DNA from: Solirubrobacterales bacterium
GTDB taxonomy: Bacteria; Actinomycetota; Thermoleophilia; Solirubrobacterales; Solirubrobacteraceae
NCBI GenBank assembly: GCA_019241635.1
Contig: JAFAWR010000171.1
Coordinates: forward strand, 1-53,468
DNA: 53,468 nucleotides
Direction: 5' to 3'
The translations under genes and the position numbers were made by a program. The notes under the pieces were generated by a model. That model was not told the origin of the DNA. It ran no database searches and worked only from the letters and a program-made list of their open reading frames with translations. Below, one piece after another: positions 34,017 through 42,071 of this stretch (positions are counted from its first letter, which is position 1; the number at the start of each line of letters is the position of its first letter).

Positions 34017-35362
34017 CGCCGGGGACGCAGCTCGCGCACTTCGGCCAGCGACTCCGCGTCCGAGGCCTTCGACGAACGCCCCTCCGGAGAAGCCTCGACC
34101 TCGAGCCCGAACAGGTCGCGGATCATCGCCATCCGCGCGTGCACGCGGTCATCCCGAAGCTCGCGGAGCCGCGCCGTCGGGTGGTGGAGCAGGCGGTTGA
34201 CGATCGCCTGGGCGATGGCGTCGACGCGGGCGAGATCGCCCGGCGTCGCGCCCTCCCACTTGCCGGTGTTCTCGCCCACCACCTGCGAGGCGATCTCGGT
34301 CGCGTGGACGCGCAGGGCGGTGAGCGTGGGGAGCACCTCGAGGGAGCCGAGCCAGGCGGCGAAGTGCTGGATCTCCTGCTCGATGACCCCCTCGGCCTTG
34401 CGCGCCTCGGCCTGGCGCACGCGGCGGTTGCGGGCGATGACCGCCTGCAGGTCGTCGATGTCAAACAGCGAGACGCCGTCGAGCTCGGCGCACGCCGCGT
34501 CGATGTCGCGAGGCACGGCAAGGTCGATCAACAGCAACGGGCGTGCCCGGCGGGACGCCATCACCTCGGCCAGCTCGACCGCCTCCAGGAGCAGGTGCGG
34601 CGACGCCGTGGCCGCCACGAGCATGTCGGCGCGTTCGAGCGCCTGCGGGAGCTCGTCGAAGATCACGCTCTCGCCGCCGTAGCGCCGGGCCAGCGAGATC
34701 GCCCGGTCGCGCCGCCGGCTGGCCACGAACACCGGGTGCGCGCCGCTGTCGGCGAGCGCCCGCGCGGTCAGCTCGCCGGTCTCACCGGTCCCGACGATCA
34801 CGACCACACGGTCCTGCAGGCCTCCAACCTGCTCGCGAGCCAGGGCCACGGCAACCCCGGGGAGGCTGAGCTGGCGCTCGCCGATCGCGGTCTCGGTCCG
34901 CACGCGCTTGCCGGTGGCCAGCGCCGCCTTGAACAGATGGTTGGTCAGCGGCCCCACGGTCTCGCCGGTGATCGCCGCCTCGTAGGACCGCTTGACCTGC
35001 CCCTGGATCTCGGCCTCGCCGACGATCATCGAGTCGAGGCCCGCGGTCACCCGGTAGAGATGACGGGCGGCGTCGCAGTTGCGCAGCGAATAGATGGACG
35101 CGGCCAGCTCGGTGGGCCGGATGCCCGCCTGGCTGGCCAGCATGGCCAGCGCTCGGCTTTCCGCCTCGACGGGATTGCCGACGACGAGATAGAGCTCGGT
35201 CCGGTTGCAGGTGGAGATCGTGACCGCCTCGTGCACCTCCCCGGTGCCGCGCAGGTCGCGGATGAACTCGGTGCGGCGGCCGCCCTCGGGCAACGCCATC
35301 CGCTCGCGCACCTCGACCGGCGCGGTCTTGTGCGAGACGCCGATGGCGAGCAGCTCGCTCAC
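34013..35362 (-). CDS. hemA: Glutamyl-tRNA reductase
   Basis: The protein has 449 residues. The N-terminal GVSHKTAPVEVRE and the nucleophile motif ISTCNRTELY are intact. The middle has VIVGTGETGELTARALADSG (NADPH site), and the C-terminal helix region EIQHFAAWLGSLEVLPTLTALR forms the dimer stalk. It reduces glutamyl-tRNA to glutamate-1-semialdehyde, the first and usually regulated step of C5 tetrapyrrole synthesis. GTG 35362 gives the family N-terminus; the frame extends to 35407 but that extension looks non-coding. It follows the ccmD-like gene after 10 bases. Confidence 0.95.
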   Translation of the reverse strand: MSELLAIGVSHKTAPVEVRERMALPEGGRRTEFIRDLRGTGEVHEAVTISTCNRTELYLVVGNPVEAESRALAMLASQAGIRPTELAASIYSLRNCDAARHLYRVTAGLDSMIVGEAEIQGQVKRSYEAAITGETVGPLTNHLFKAALATGKRVRTETAIGERQLSLPGVAVALAREQVGGLQDRVVVIVGTGETGELTARALADSGAHPVFVASRRRDRAISLARRYGGESVIFDELPQALERADMLVAATASPHLLLEAVELAEVMASRRARPLLLIDLAVPRDIDAACAELDGVSLFDIDDLQAVIARNRRVRQAEARKAEGVIEQEIQHFAAWLGSLEVLPTLTALRVHATEIASQVVGENTGKWEGATPGDLARVDAIAQAIVNRLLHHPTARLRELRDDRVHARMAMIRDLFGLEVEASPEGRSSKASDAESLAEVRELRPRR

Positions 35363-35372
35363 GCCGCCTCGC

Positions 35373-35594
35373 TCACGCCACCGGCTCTCGCTCGCGGTCC
35401 GCGTCAACCTGGCGCCGCGACTCCACGTCGCGCCGCAGCTCGGTCAGCTCGCGCTCGGTGCGGGCCAGCCGGCTCGCCATGATCGCCACGTACACGAGGA
35501 CCAGCGCGAGGAACACGACGTAGGCGCCGGCCACGTACTTGCCGGCCGTATGGAGCGGCAGCGCCGGGGCCACCGCGACGATGAACGCGCTCAT
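35373..35594 (-). CDS. ccmD: CcmD-like small membrane protein
   Basis: The protein has 73 residues. One membrane helix (AGAYVVFLALVLVYVAIMASRL) is followed by a charged, coiled tail (ARTERELTELRRDVESRRQ). This is the shape of CcmD, which stabilises the CcmABC complex and helps release holo-CcmE. Sequence is poorly conserved in this family, so the call rests on layout and position directly after ccmC. ATG 35594 overlaps the ccmC TGA (ATGA); a longer upstream frame is a shadow. Confidence 0.75.
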   Translation of the reverse strand: MSAFIVAVAPALPLHTAGKYVAGAYVVFLALVLVYVAIMASRLARTERELTELRRDVESRRQVDADREREPVA

Positions 35595-36313
35595 GACGGC
35601 GCCGCGCTCCGCTTCAAGGGCGCCACGGAATCCTCGCCGAGCAGCGTCCGGCGGAGCGCCCGCACCTGCATGCGCGTCGCCTTGGCCGCCATCTCGTACT
35701 TCCACAGGGTCACGTACAGAAGGGCCATCCCGACCAGCGAGATCAGGAAGGTCAGGCGCATCGACCCGGGCAGGTTGCCTCCGGTCAGGGTCAGCACGCG
35801 CGGATGCACGTAACCCTGGGCGGCGCGCACGGCGATGAAATTCAAAGGCACGAACGCACCCGCCACGACCGCGAACACGCCGGCGTAGCGCGACTGGCGC
35901 TCGGGGTCCTCGATCGAGAAGCGCAACGGCTGATAGGTAGCGAACAGCAGCATCACGATCAGGAACGAGGTCAGCGTCGGGTCACTCCATACCCACCAGT
36001 GCCCCCAAGACGCCTTGGCCCAGATCCCCCCGGTGATCAGCGTCCCCACGCCGAAGATCAGCGCCATGTGGATCGCCACGTAGGAGCGGATGTCCCACTT
36101 GCGATCGCCGGTCCGCAGATACAGCCCGCCGAGCAGCCCGCCGAACACGAACCCGCACAGCGCGGTGATGGCCAGCGGCACGTGGACGTAGAAGATCTTC
36201 TGGACGAACCCCTGGTCGGCGTCCAGGGGCGCGTAGAAGAACACCAGCGCAAACGCGGCGGTGATGGTCAGGACAGTCGCGATGGCGAGGCCGCGAAGAC
36301 CCCGCCCATACAT
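35591..36313 (-). CDS. ccmC: Heme exporter protein CcmC (cytochrome c maturation)
   Basis: The protein is about 240 residues with six membrane helices. The heme-binding tryptophan-rich loop is ASWGHWWVWSDPTLTSFLI, and flanking His residues are present in FYVHVPLAI and YVHPRVLTLTGG. CcmC presents heme to the chaperone CcmE on the outer face of the membrane. ATG 36313 is preferred over TTG 36319 because GAAGG lies at a good distance upstream. It sits between ccmB and ccmD. Confidence 0.93.
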   Translation of the reverse strand: MYGRGLRGLAIATVLTITAAFALVFFYAPLDADQGFVQKIFYVHVPLAITALCGFVFGGLLGGLYLRTGDRKWDIRSYVAIHMALIFGVGTLITGGIWAKASWGHWWVWSDPTLTSFLIVMLLFATYQPLRFSIEDPERQSRYAGVFAVVAGAFVPLNFIAVRAAQGYVHPRVLTLTGGNLPGSMRLTFLISLVGMALLYVTLWKYEMAAKATRMQVRALRRTLLGEDSVAPLKRSAAPS

Positions 36314-36324
36314 GCTCAAAACCT

Positions 36325-37023
36325 TCAGTCCTCCAGCAAGAAATCGAAGACGGCGTACGCGAGGAGGGCGAACACCACATCATAAAGAGCCAGGATCAAC
36401 ACCCACCTGCCGGGCGGCCACACCGAGCCGTGCCCCCCCATCAGCGGCCCGACACCCCGGGCCAGCGCGATCAGCGCCGGGAGCAGCAACGGCAGGCCGA
36501 TGATCGGCCCGATCAGGTCGCGCGCCCGGGTGTGGACGGCGATCGCCGAGACCAGCGTTCCGATCACCGCGAGGGCCACGTCGCCCAGCGCCAGCATCGC
36601 GATCAGGCCCGGCAGCACCCGCCCGAGCGGCGCCCCGAGCAGCATCAGCCCGAAGGCCGGGACCGCGATGACCTCGAGCACGGCCAGGAACAGAAACAGC
36701 GCCATCGCCTTGGCCACGAGCAGCGTCGAGCGATCGACCGGGGCGAGCAGGAAGGCGTCGAATCCGCCCTGCTCGCGCTCGGCCACGAACAGCCGGTTGA
36801 TCCCGAGCATGGCCGCGAACAGCAGGGTCACGGTGAGCACCCCGGCGGCCAGCTGCCCATCGACCGTGTCGCGGTTCAGCCCGAAGTGGAACACCACCAG
36901 CGTGGCCAGCGCGAACAGGACCATGGCCGGCACGACCTCCAGGCCGCGCAGCTCGAGCAGCAGGTCCTTGCGCAGGACGGCCAGCACGGTCTCCCACGAC
37001 CCCGGACCGCGGCCCTCACGCAT
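36325..37023 (-). CDS. ccmB: Heme exporter permease CcmB
   Basis: The protein has 232 residues and six hydrophobic segments. The N-terminal AVLRKDLLLELRGLEVVPAM amphipathic region, then GINRLFVAEREQGGFDAFLLAPVDRSTL (the conserved cytoplasmic loop that contacts the ATPase) and LALGDVALAVIGTLVSAIAV fit CcmB closely. With CcmA it forms the ABC transporter whose ATP use frees holo-CcmE. ATG 37023 overlaps the end of ccmA by 8 bases. Confidence 0.92.
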   Translation of the reverse strand: MREGRGPGSWETVLAVLRKDLLLELRGLEVVPAMVLFALATLVVFHFGLNRDTVDGQLAAGVLTVTLLFAAMLGINRLFVAEREQGGFDAFLLAPVDRSTLLVAKAMALFLFLAVLEVIAVPAFGLMLLGAPLGRVLPGLIAMLALGDVALAVIGTLVSAIAVHTRARDLIGPIIGLPLLLPALIALARGVGPLMGGHGSVWPPGRWVLILALYDVVFALLAYAVFDFLLED

Positions 37024-37702
37024 ACAGTCGGGCCACCGCTTCGGCGTCCACCCGGCTTGGCTCGGCCAGGAACGCCGCGCGGCCGCCTTCGAGCCCGAGC
37101 ACCAGGTCGGCCTCGGCCAGCGCGGCCCGCGGATCGTGGCTGGTCAGCACGCGCGTGGCGCCGGACGCCCGGCCGATCAGCGGGGCCACCAGCCCGCCGG
37201 CCGCCGGGTCGAGATTGGCCAGCGGCTCGTCCAGCAGCAGCAGGCTCGGGCGGTGAAGCACCGCCCGGCACACGGCCAGGCGCTGCACCATCCCGCGGGA
37301 GAGCAGGCGCACCGGCTCCTCGGCCCGCTCGCGCATCCCCACCGCCTCGAGCACCTCGTCGACCCGCGCGACCCCAACGCCGTGCAGGCGCGCGTGGTAG
37401 CCGAGATTCTCGCGCCCGCTCAGGTCGCGGTAGAGCAGCGGGTCGTGGCCGAGCAGCCCAAGCCGCCCGCGCACCGCGAAGGCCCGCCGCGGCAGCGCCT
37501 CCCCGAGGACTGCCACCGAGCCCGCGTGGGGGCGCAGGAGCGTGGCCAGGATCCGCAGCAGGGTCGACTTGCCGGCGCCGTTGCGTCCGAGCACGGCCAG
37601 CGTCGCGCCCGCGGGGACGGACACCGACACCTCCCGCAGCACCGTCCGCTCCCCGAAGCGCCGGACCAGGCCGCGCAGCTCAATGGCCGGGGGTTGGTCC
37701 AC
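37016..37702 (-). CDS. ccmA: Heme exporter ATP-binding protein CcmA
   Basis: The protein has 228 residues. It has Walker A GRNGAGKST, the signature LLSRGMVQRLAVCRA, Walker B LLLLDEPLANLD and the switch His in VLTSHDPR. The close LSRGMxQR version of the signature and the ccmB neighbour identify it as CcmA rather than a general ABC ATPase. Starts at GTG 37702, within the last 23 bases of the mog gene. Confidence 0.92.
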   Translation of the reverse strand: MDQPPAIELRGLVRRFGERTVLREVSVSVPAGATLAVLGRNGAGKSTLLRILATLLRPHAGSVAVLGEALPRRAFAVRGRLGLLGHDPLLYRDLSGRENLGYHARLHGVGVARVDEVLEAVGMRERAEEPVRLLSRGMVQRLAVCRAVLHRPSLLLLDEPLANLDPAAGGLVAPLIGRASGATRVLTSHDPRAALAEADLVLGLEGGRAAFLAEPSRVDAEAVARLYA

Positions 37703-38165
37703 CCTCGTGCTGCAGCGTCGTCACCACGTGACCGAGCGTCGGGCCGATGACCGGGAACAGCTCCCCGATCGCCTTGGGGTTCCCGGGGAAGTTGACGATC
37801 AGCGTCCGGCCCGCGATCCCCGACACGCCCCGCGAGAGGATCCCCATCGGGGTGTGCTTGAGCGCCTCGGCGCGCATCGCCTCGGCGAACCCGGGCGCGT
37901 CGCGCTCGATCACCGCGCGGGTCGCCTCCGGGGTCACGTCGTCGTGAGTGAAGCCGGTTCCCCCCGTGGTGAAGATCAGAGCCGCGCCATCGCGTGCGTG
38001 CCGGCGCAGCAGCTTCTCGATCGCCTTGCGGTCGTCGGCCACCACGTCGCGGGCGATGATCTCCGCGCCGGCGGCCTCGGCCAGCTTGGCCAGCGCCTCG
38101 CCCGAGCGATCCTGGGACTTGCCGGCGGCGACCGAGGTCGAGACGGTGATGATCGCGGTCTTCAT
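37680..38165 (-). CDS. mog: Molybdopterin adenylyltransferase-like protein (MogA/MoaB)
   Basis: The protein has 161 residues. KTAIITVSTSVAAGKSQDRSG opens it, and IFTTGGTGFTHDDVTPEAT is the MPT-binding signature, followed by GVSGIAGRTLIVNFPGNPKA. Proteins of this type adenylylate molybdopterin before metal insertion. ATG 38165 gives the family N-terminus; an 18-residue upstream extension is unlikely. It is the first gene of the minus-strand operon that goes on to ccmABCD and hemA-hemC-cobA/hemD. MoaC is encoded at 46982-47470. Confidence 0.9.
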   Translation of the reverse strand: MKTAIITVSTSVAAGKSQDRSGEALAKLAEAAGAEIIARDVVADDRKAIEKLLRRHARDGAALIFTTGGTGFTHDDVTPEATRAVIERDAPGFAEAMRAEALKHTPMGILSRGVSGIAGRTLIVNFPGNPKAIGELFPVIGPTLGHVVTTLQHEGGPTPGH

Positions 38166-38238
38166 GAGGCGACCAAGGGTAGGCCCTCGCCGCGCGGGAA
38201 GAGCCTGATGGTCCGTCACGCACGTACGGAGACGAGCA

Positions 38239-38736
38239 CTAGCGACGATGGCGCAGGCGCTTGATTGCCTCGAGCTCCTCGATGTCGATCAGGTCCTTGG
38301 CCCGTCCAGCCGCCTGCTTCATGGCGATCAGGTCGTCGATCGAAGCGACCGACACATTGAAGCCGCCCAGGTCATAGCGGTCGGCGTTTCTCCGCAGGTC
38401 CGGATAGGCCGGCGCGCCGGGGGGCCGGGCGAGCACATCGAGCTCACCGAGCGTGGTGGTGAGCGTCAGGAGCTCGACCTGGCGCAGCGTGCGCGCGTCG
38501 GCTACGAACGGAACGTCCTCAGCGACGCCTTTCAATCGAGCGCCGAGCGCGGTCAAGACATCACCCAGCGCGGCCAGGTTGGCGTCATCGGACGCGAAGC
38601 AGATGTCCAGGTCGAAGGTGTTGCGGGCCGAGCCGTGGAGAACGCCGGCGATGCCGCCGATGACCACGAAGTCGACACCACGCTCGACGAGCCGCCGGAG
38701 AATCTCATCGGCGCTCAGTGGGGGCCGGTCAGTCAT
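38239..38736 (-). CDS. Nucleotidyltransferase-fold protein, probable toxin of a toxin-antitoxin pair
   Basis: The protein has 165 residues. LVERGVDFVVIGGIAGVLHGSARNTFDLDICF holds the GG...(R/T)xDLDI pattern of the MNT/AbiEii-type nucleotidyltransferase fold (Gly-Gly then D-x-D). DLGGFNVSVASIDDLIAMKQAAGRAKDLIDIEEL at the C-terminus is shared by DUF6036/AbiEii-like proteins. Members can transfer nucleotides to tRNA or to partner proteins. Its start overlaps by 8 bases the end of an Xre-type gene, the usual order of antitoxin followed by toxin. Toxicity is inferred from this arrangement. Confidence 0.78.
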   Translation of the reverse strand: MTDRPPLSADEILRRLVERGVDFVVIGGIAGVLHGSARNTFDLDICFASDDANLAALGDVLTALGARLKGVAEDVPFVADARTLRQVELLTLTTTLGELDVLARPPGAPAYPDLRRNADRYDLGGFNVSVASIDDLIAMKQAAGRAKDLIDIEELEAIKRLRHRR

Positions 38737-39058
38737 CGACGCGCCGTGCGCGTCGCGTCATCGCTCCGAGGTTGCGGCTCGACGCGGTGAAGTTGGCCAG
38801 ACGCTCTGCGGGGGTCAGAGCCAGCCGCTCACGCAGTTGCCCCTCGTCGAACGACGCGCGATGCGGTTCGGCGGCTAGCGCCAGCCGGTGGCCCGTGGCG
38901 GCGATCACGTTCGCGAGCGTGGCGATCGTGGGGTTCGAGTCGCCGCGCTCGAGCCGGGCGATGGCCGACTGGGACAGCCCGGCGCGATGCGCAAGCTCGG
39001 CCTGAGTGAGGCCGGCACCGGTACGGGAGTCGCGGATCAGGAACGCTGCCGATGACAT
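38729..39058 (-). CDS. Xre-type helix-turn-helix protein, probable antitoxin
   Basis: The protein has 109 residues. Its HTH occupies residues 8-60: RDSRTGAGLTQAELAHRAGLSQSAIARLERGDSNPTIATL, followed by ANVIAATGHRLALAAEP, the standard Xre layout. The C-terminal 45 residues (LRERLALTPAERLANFTASSRNLG) are often found in HTH partners of nucleotidyltransferase toxins. ATG 39058 comes 6 bases after a TATATT -10 box. It probably represses its own promoter through the inverted repeat at 39064-39082. Confidence 0.85.
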   Translation of the reverse strand: MSSAAFLIRDSRTGAGLTQAELAHRAGLSQSAIARLERGDSNPTIATLANVIAATGHRLALAAEPHRASFDEGQLRERLALTPAERLANFTASSRNLGAMTRRARRVDD

Positions 39059-39094
39059 AAACGTAATATAGCGCCTGTATTATTCTGGGCGCAA
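39059..39094 (-). promoter_or_regulatory. Promoter and likely operator of the toxin-antitoxin pair
   Basis: On the minus strand TTGCGC (39089-39094), an 18-base spacer and TATATT (39065-39070) form a promoter, and the ATG follows 6 bases later, so the mRNA should be leaderless. TAATA and TATTA arms separated by 9 bases (39064-39082) overlap the spacer and -10 box, a suitable operator for the Xre protein. The region is strikingly AT-rich compared with its surroundings. Confidence 0.55.
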
Positions 39095-39170
39095 ACGCTT
39101 CCCAGGAGCCCGGGACCCCCCATTCGGCGGTTCTATCGTCCCGGGCCACTGGGTCGACGGGGTGACGTCT

Positions 39171-39186
39171 TATGCTGCCGCCGGTG
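39171..39186 (+). promoter_or_regulatory. -10 box with probable leaderless GTG start of the EPSPS-like gene
   Basis: TATGCT (39171-39176) is followed by 7 bases and GTG at 39184. The ATG at 39172 lies inside the -10 box and so is unlikely to be used. With the GTG start the protein numbering matches E. coli EPSP synthase at Lys22 and Arg27. No good -35 box was seen. Confidence 0.5.
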
Positions 39187-40545
39187 CGCCTGCTGGTAGC
39201 CAAGGCCCAGGCCCCGCTCGTAGGGGAGCTGACGATCCCGCCGTCCAAGTACCATGCCCACCGGGCGCTGATGCTGGCCGCGCTGGCCGACGGCGAGTCG
39301 CTGATCACCCAGCGCACGAGCGCTCGCCACGTCACCTTCACCGTGCAGGCGCTCCGCGCGCTGGGCGCGCAGATCGAGTCCGCCGGCGACGGATGGCGGG
39401 TGAGAGGCGGGGCCGGCACGTTCTCGCCGCAGACCGACGAGGTGTCGGTGGGGAGCTCGGGGACCACCCTGTACTTCCTGCTCGGGCTGGCTGCGCTCGG
39501 CGACCGGCCGGTGCGGATCGTCGGCCAGCGCTACTTCCGCCGGCGCCCGATCGGGCCGCTCCTGCGCGCGCTCAAGCGAATGGGCGTGCGCCTGGAGTAC
39601 GAGGGGCAGCATCTGCCGGTGACCGTGTATCCCGGCCGGCCCACCGGCGGCCGGATCCGCATCGACGGCACGCTGTCGCAATGGATCTCGGGCCTGCTGA
39701 TGCTCGCGCCGTACTGCACCGAGCCGACCACGATCGAGGTGCGCGGGGAGCTCAACGAGCGGCCCTACCTCGAGCTGACCCTCGAGATGATGCGCGAGTT
39801 CGGCCTCGAGGTCACCGCACGCGAGGACTGGCGTGAGTTCTACGTGCCGCCCGACCAGTGCCCGACCGCCACGCGCGCCACCCTCCCGGCCGATCTCGGC
39901 TCGGCGATGTTCGGCCTGGCGGCGTGCACCCTTCACCCGTCGAAGGTGACCTTCCGCAGCCCCACGCCGATCGCCGGCCACCCCGAGGCCGCCGTGCTCG
40001 ACAACCTGATGGCCGCCGGCGTCCCCTTCCGGATCGCCGCCGATGAGCACTCGATCTCGATGGACCACGACGGCACCCCTCCGGAGGGCGGCCCGCTCGA
40101 CTGCCGCGACATCCCCGACATGGTCCCGATCCTCTCGGTGCTGGCCGCTCGCGCCAGCGGTCGCAGCGCGCTCGGCCACGTCGCCCACGTGCGCCTCAAG
40201 GAGTCAGACCGCGTCGCCTCGATGCTCCAGCTGCGCAAGATGGGGGCCCGGATCGAGTTCGACGGCAACGACATGACCTTCGAGGGCGTCGCGCAGTTGA
40301 ACGGCGCGGAGCTGTCCTCGTTCAACGACCATCGCGTGCTGATGGCGCTGGCCGTGGCCGGGTCGACCGCCAGCGGCGTGACCGAGCTCTCCTATCCGCA
40401 CGCCTACCGGATCTCCTATCCCGAGTTCCTCGACCACATGAACTCCCTGGGGGTGCCCGCCGCGGTGTCGAGCGGCGTACCGGATCTGGGGGGCCGCTTC
40501 GCGGCATCCCTGGGGCCGGGTGCCCCGTCCGGTCAGGACGCGTGA
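39184..40545 (+). CDS. EPSP-synthase (3-phosphoshikimate 1-carboxyvinyltransferase) family protein, probably a divergent paralogue
   Basis: The protein has 453 residues with the two-domain EPSP-synthase fold. Residues for PEP and catalysis are mostly kept: Lys22 and Arg27 (PPSKYHAHR), GSSGTT, the RRRPIGPLL arginine, SQ (TLSQWISG), Asp in DIPDMVP, LKESDR and NDHR. Several shikimate-site residues are changed: Ser23 is Tyr, the Asn of NSGT/NAGT is Ser, the usual Arg after GTA is lost, and the C-terminal Lys (KTFPD-type) is Ile (RISYPEF). A role outside aromatic amino acid synthesis is therefore likely. It is first in an operon with a CoA ligase, acyl-CoA dehydrogenase and SDR, as in cyclohexanecarboxyl-CoA synthesis from shikimate. 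A true AroA cannot be excluded. Confidence 0.82.
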   Translation: MRLLVAKAQAPLVGELTIPPSKYHAHRALMLAALADGESLITQRTSARHVTFTVQALRALGAQIESAGDGWRVRGGAGTFSPQTDEVSVGSSGTTLYFLLGLAALGDRPVRIVGQRYFRRRPIGPLLRALKRMGVRLEYEGQHLPVTVYPGRPTGGRIRIDGTLSQWISGLLMLAPYCTEPTTIEVRGELNERPYLELTLEMMREFGLEVTAREDWREFYVPPDQCPTATRATLPADLGSAMFGLAACTLHPSKVTFRSPTPIAGHPEAAVLDNLMAAGVPFRIAADEHSISMDHDGTPPEGGPLDCRDIPDMVPILSVLAARASGRSALGHVAHVRLKESDRVASMLQLRKMGARIEFDGNDMTFEGVAQLNGAELSSFNDHRVLMALAVAGSTASGVTELSYPHAYRISYPEFLDHMNSLGVPAAVSSGVPDLGGRFAASLGPGAPSGQDA

Positions 40546-42071
40546 TGATCATCGAAGACGTCGCCCGGCACGCCCGCGAGCGGCCGGACGAGCGCGCCGT
40601 CGTCGCGGTGGCTGCGGACGGCGGCGTCCGGGAGCTCACCTGGAGCGAGCTGCACCGCGAGGCCGAGCGCGTGGCCAATGCGCTGATCGGGTTGGGCGTC
40701 CGGCCCGGCGAGAACGTCGCCTTCCAGCTCCCCAACCGGCTCGAGTTCGTGACCATCGCGCTCGGCACGCTGCTCGCCGGAGCGGTGTGTGAGCCGCTGA
40801 TGCCGATCTTCCGCGAGCGCGAGCTCTCGTTCATGCTCGGTGAGAGCCGCGCCCGGGTGCTGTTCGTGCCGGACATGTTCCGCGGTCGAGACCACAGCGC
40901 GATCGCCGCCGCGGTCCGGCCCTCGCTGCCCGAGCTCGAGCACGTGATCGTGCTGCCCACCGGCTACGGCGAGCTGCTCGACTCGGCCGGCCCCGCCGCG
41001 AAGCGCGCGGTCGCGCCCGATCAGCTCGCGCAGCTGCTCTTCACCTCGGGCACCTCGGGCGAGCCCAAGGGCGCGCTGCACCGCCACGACGTGCTGACGC
41101 GCGCGGCCGATCACCACATCGAGCATTTCGGCCTCGGCGCCGACGACGTGATCTACGTGCCCTCGCCGCTCGCCCACCAGACCGGCTTTCTCTACGGGAT
41201 GTGGATCGCGCTGCGCCTGGGCGTGCCGCAGATCCTCCAGGAGGCCTGGGACGCCGACACGGGACTCGACGCGATGCGCCGCTTCGGCGTGACCTTCGTG
41301 CAGGCTGCCACCCCGTTCCTGGCCGACCTGACCGGGGTGGCCGAGGAACGCGGCGAGGCACCCGAACAGCTGCGCACGTTCGTGGCCACCGGGGCGGCGA
41401 TCCCCCGCGAGCTGGCCCGCCGCGCCCGCGAGGTCCTCGGGGCCGAGGTGGGCGGCGCCTGGGGCACGACCGAGAGCTGCCTGGGCTGCGCGTTCGCGCC
41501 CGGCGACCCACCCGAGCGGGCCTGGGGGACCGACGGGCGGGCGCTGCGCAATGTCCGCCTGCGGATCGTCGACGACGCCGGCCACGAGCTCGCCGCCGGC
41601 CAGGAGGGCAACTTCGAAGTCCACACCGACTGCCTGTTCCAGGGCTATCTGAACCGCCCGGAGCTGACCGCCGAGGCGCTCACCGCCGACGGCTTCTACC
41701 GGACCGGGGACCTGGCCCGGATCGACTCAAGCGGCTACGTCCGCATCACCGGACGGGTCAAGGACGTGATCAACCGGGGCGGCGAGAAGGTGCCGGTGGC
41801 CGAGATCGAGCAGCTCCTGCACGCCCATCCCGCGGTGTCCGACGTGGCGATCGTGGCCATGCCCGACGAGCGCCTGGGCGAACGAGCCTGCGCGTTCGTG
41901 GTTGGCGAGCTGGACTTCGAGACGATGCTCGAGTACCTAGACTGCCATCGCGTTTCCAAGACCTATTGGCCCGAGCGTCTTGAGCTGGTCGAGTCCCTTC
42001 CGCGGACGCCGTCGGGCAAGGTCCAGAAGTTCATGCTGCGCGACCAGGCCCGCGAGCTCGTGACCACGTGA
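40542..42071 (+). CDS. Acyl/carboxylate-CoA ligase (AMP-dependent synthetase, ANL superfamily)
   Basis: The protein has 509 residues. P-loop-like LLFTSGTSGEPKGALHRH, the adenylate motif GGAWGTTES, hinge region YRTGDLARIDSSGYVRITGRVKDVINRGGEKV and catalytic Lys in PRTPSGKVQKFML are complete. Such enzymes activate a carboxylate as acyl-AMP and then as CoA thioester; relatives are often annotated cyclohexanecarboxylate-CoA ligase. GTG 40542 overlaps the upstream TGA (ATG 40545 is the alternative). In this operon it could load a shikimate-derived cyclohexene carboxylate onto CoA. Fatty acids are the alternative substrate. Confidence 0.88.
   Translation: MMIIEDVARHARERPDERAVVAVAADGGVRELTWSELHREAERVANALIGLGVRPGENVAFQLPNRLEFVTIALGTLLAGAVCEPLMPIFRERELSFMLGESRARVLFVPDMFRGRDHSAIAAAVRPSLPELEHVIVLPTGYGELLDSAGPAAKRAVAPDQLAQLLFTSGTSGEPKGALHRHDVLTRAADHHIEHFGLGADDVIYVPSPLAHQTGFLYGMWIALRLGVPQILQEAWDADTGLDAMRRFGVTFVQAATPFLADLTGVAEERGEAPEQLRTFVATGAAIPRELARRAREVLGAEVGGAWGTTESCLGCAFAPGDPPERAWGTDGRALRNVRLRIVDDAGHELAAGQEGNFEVHTDCLFQGYLNRPELTAEALTADGFYRTGDLARIDSSGYVRITGRVKDVINRGGEKVPVAEIEQLLHAHPAVSDVAIVAMPDERLGERACAFVVGELDFETMLEYLDCHRVSKTYWPERLELVESLPRTPSGKVQKFMLRDQARELVTT

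Noticed and set aside
39172-39174. ATG as the start of the EPSP-synthase-like gene
   Set aside because: It lies inside a TATGCT -10 box; GTG 39184 gives a leaderless start and the standard residue numbering.
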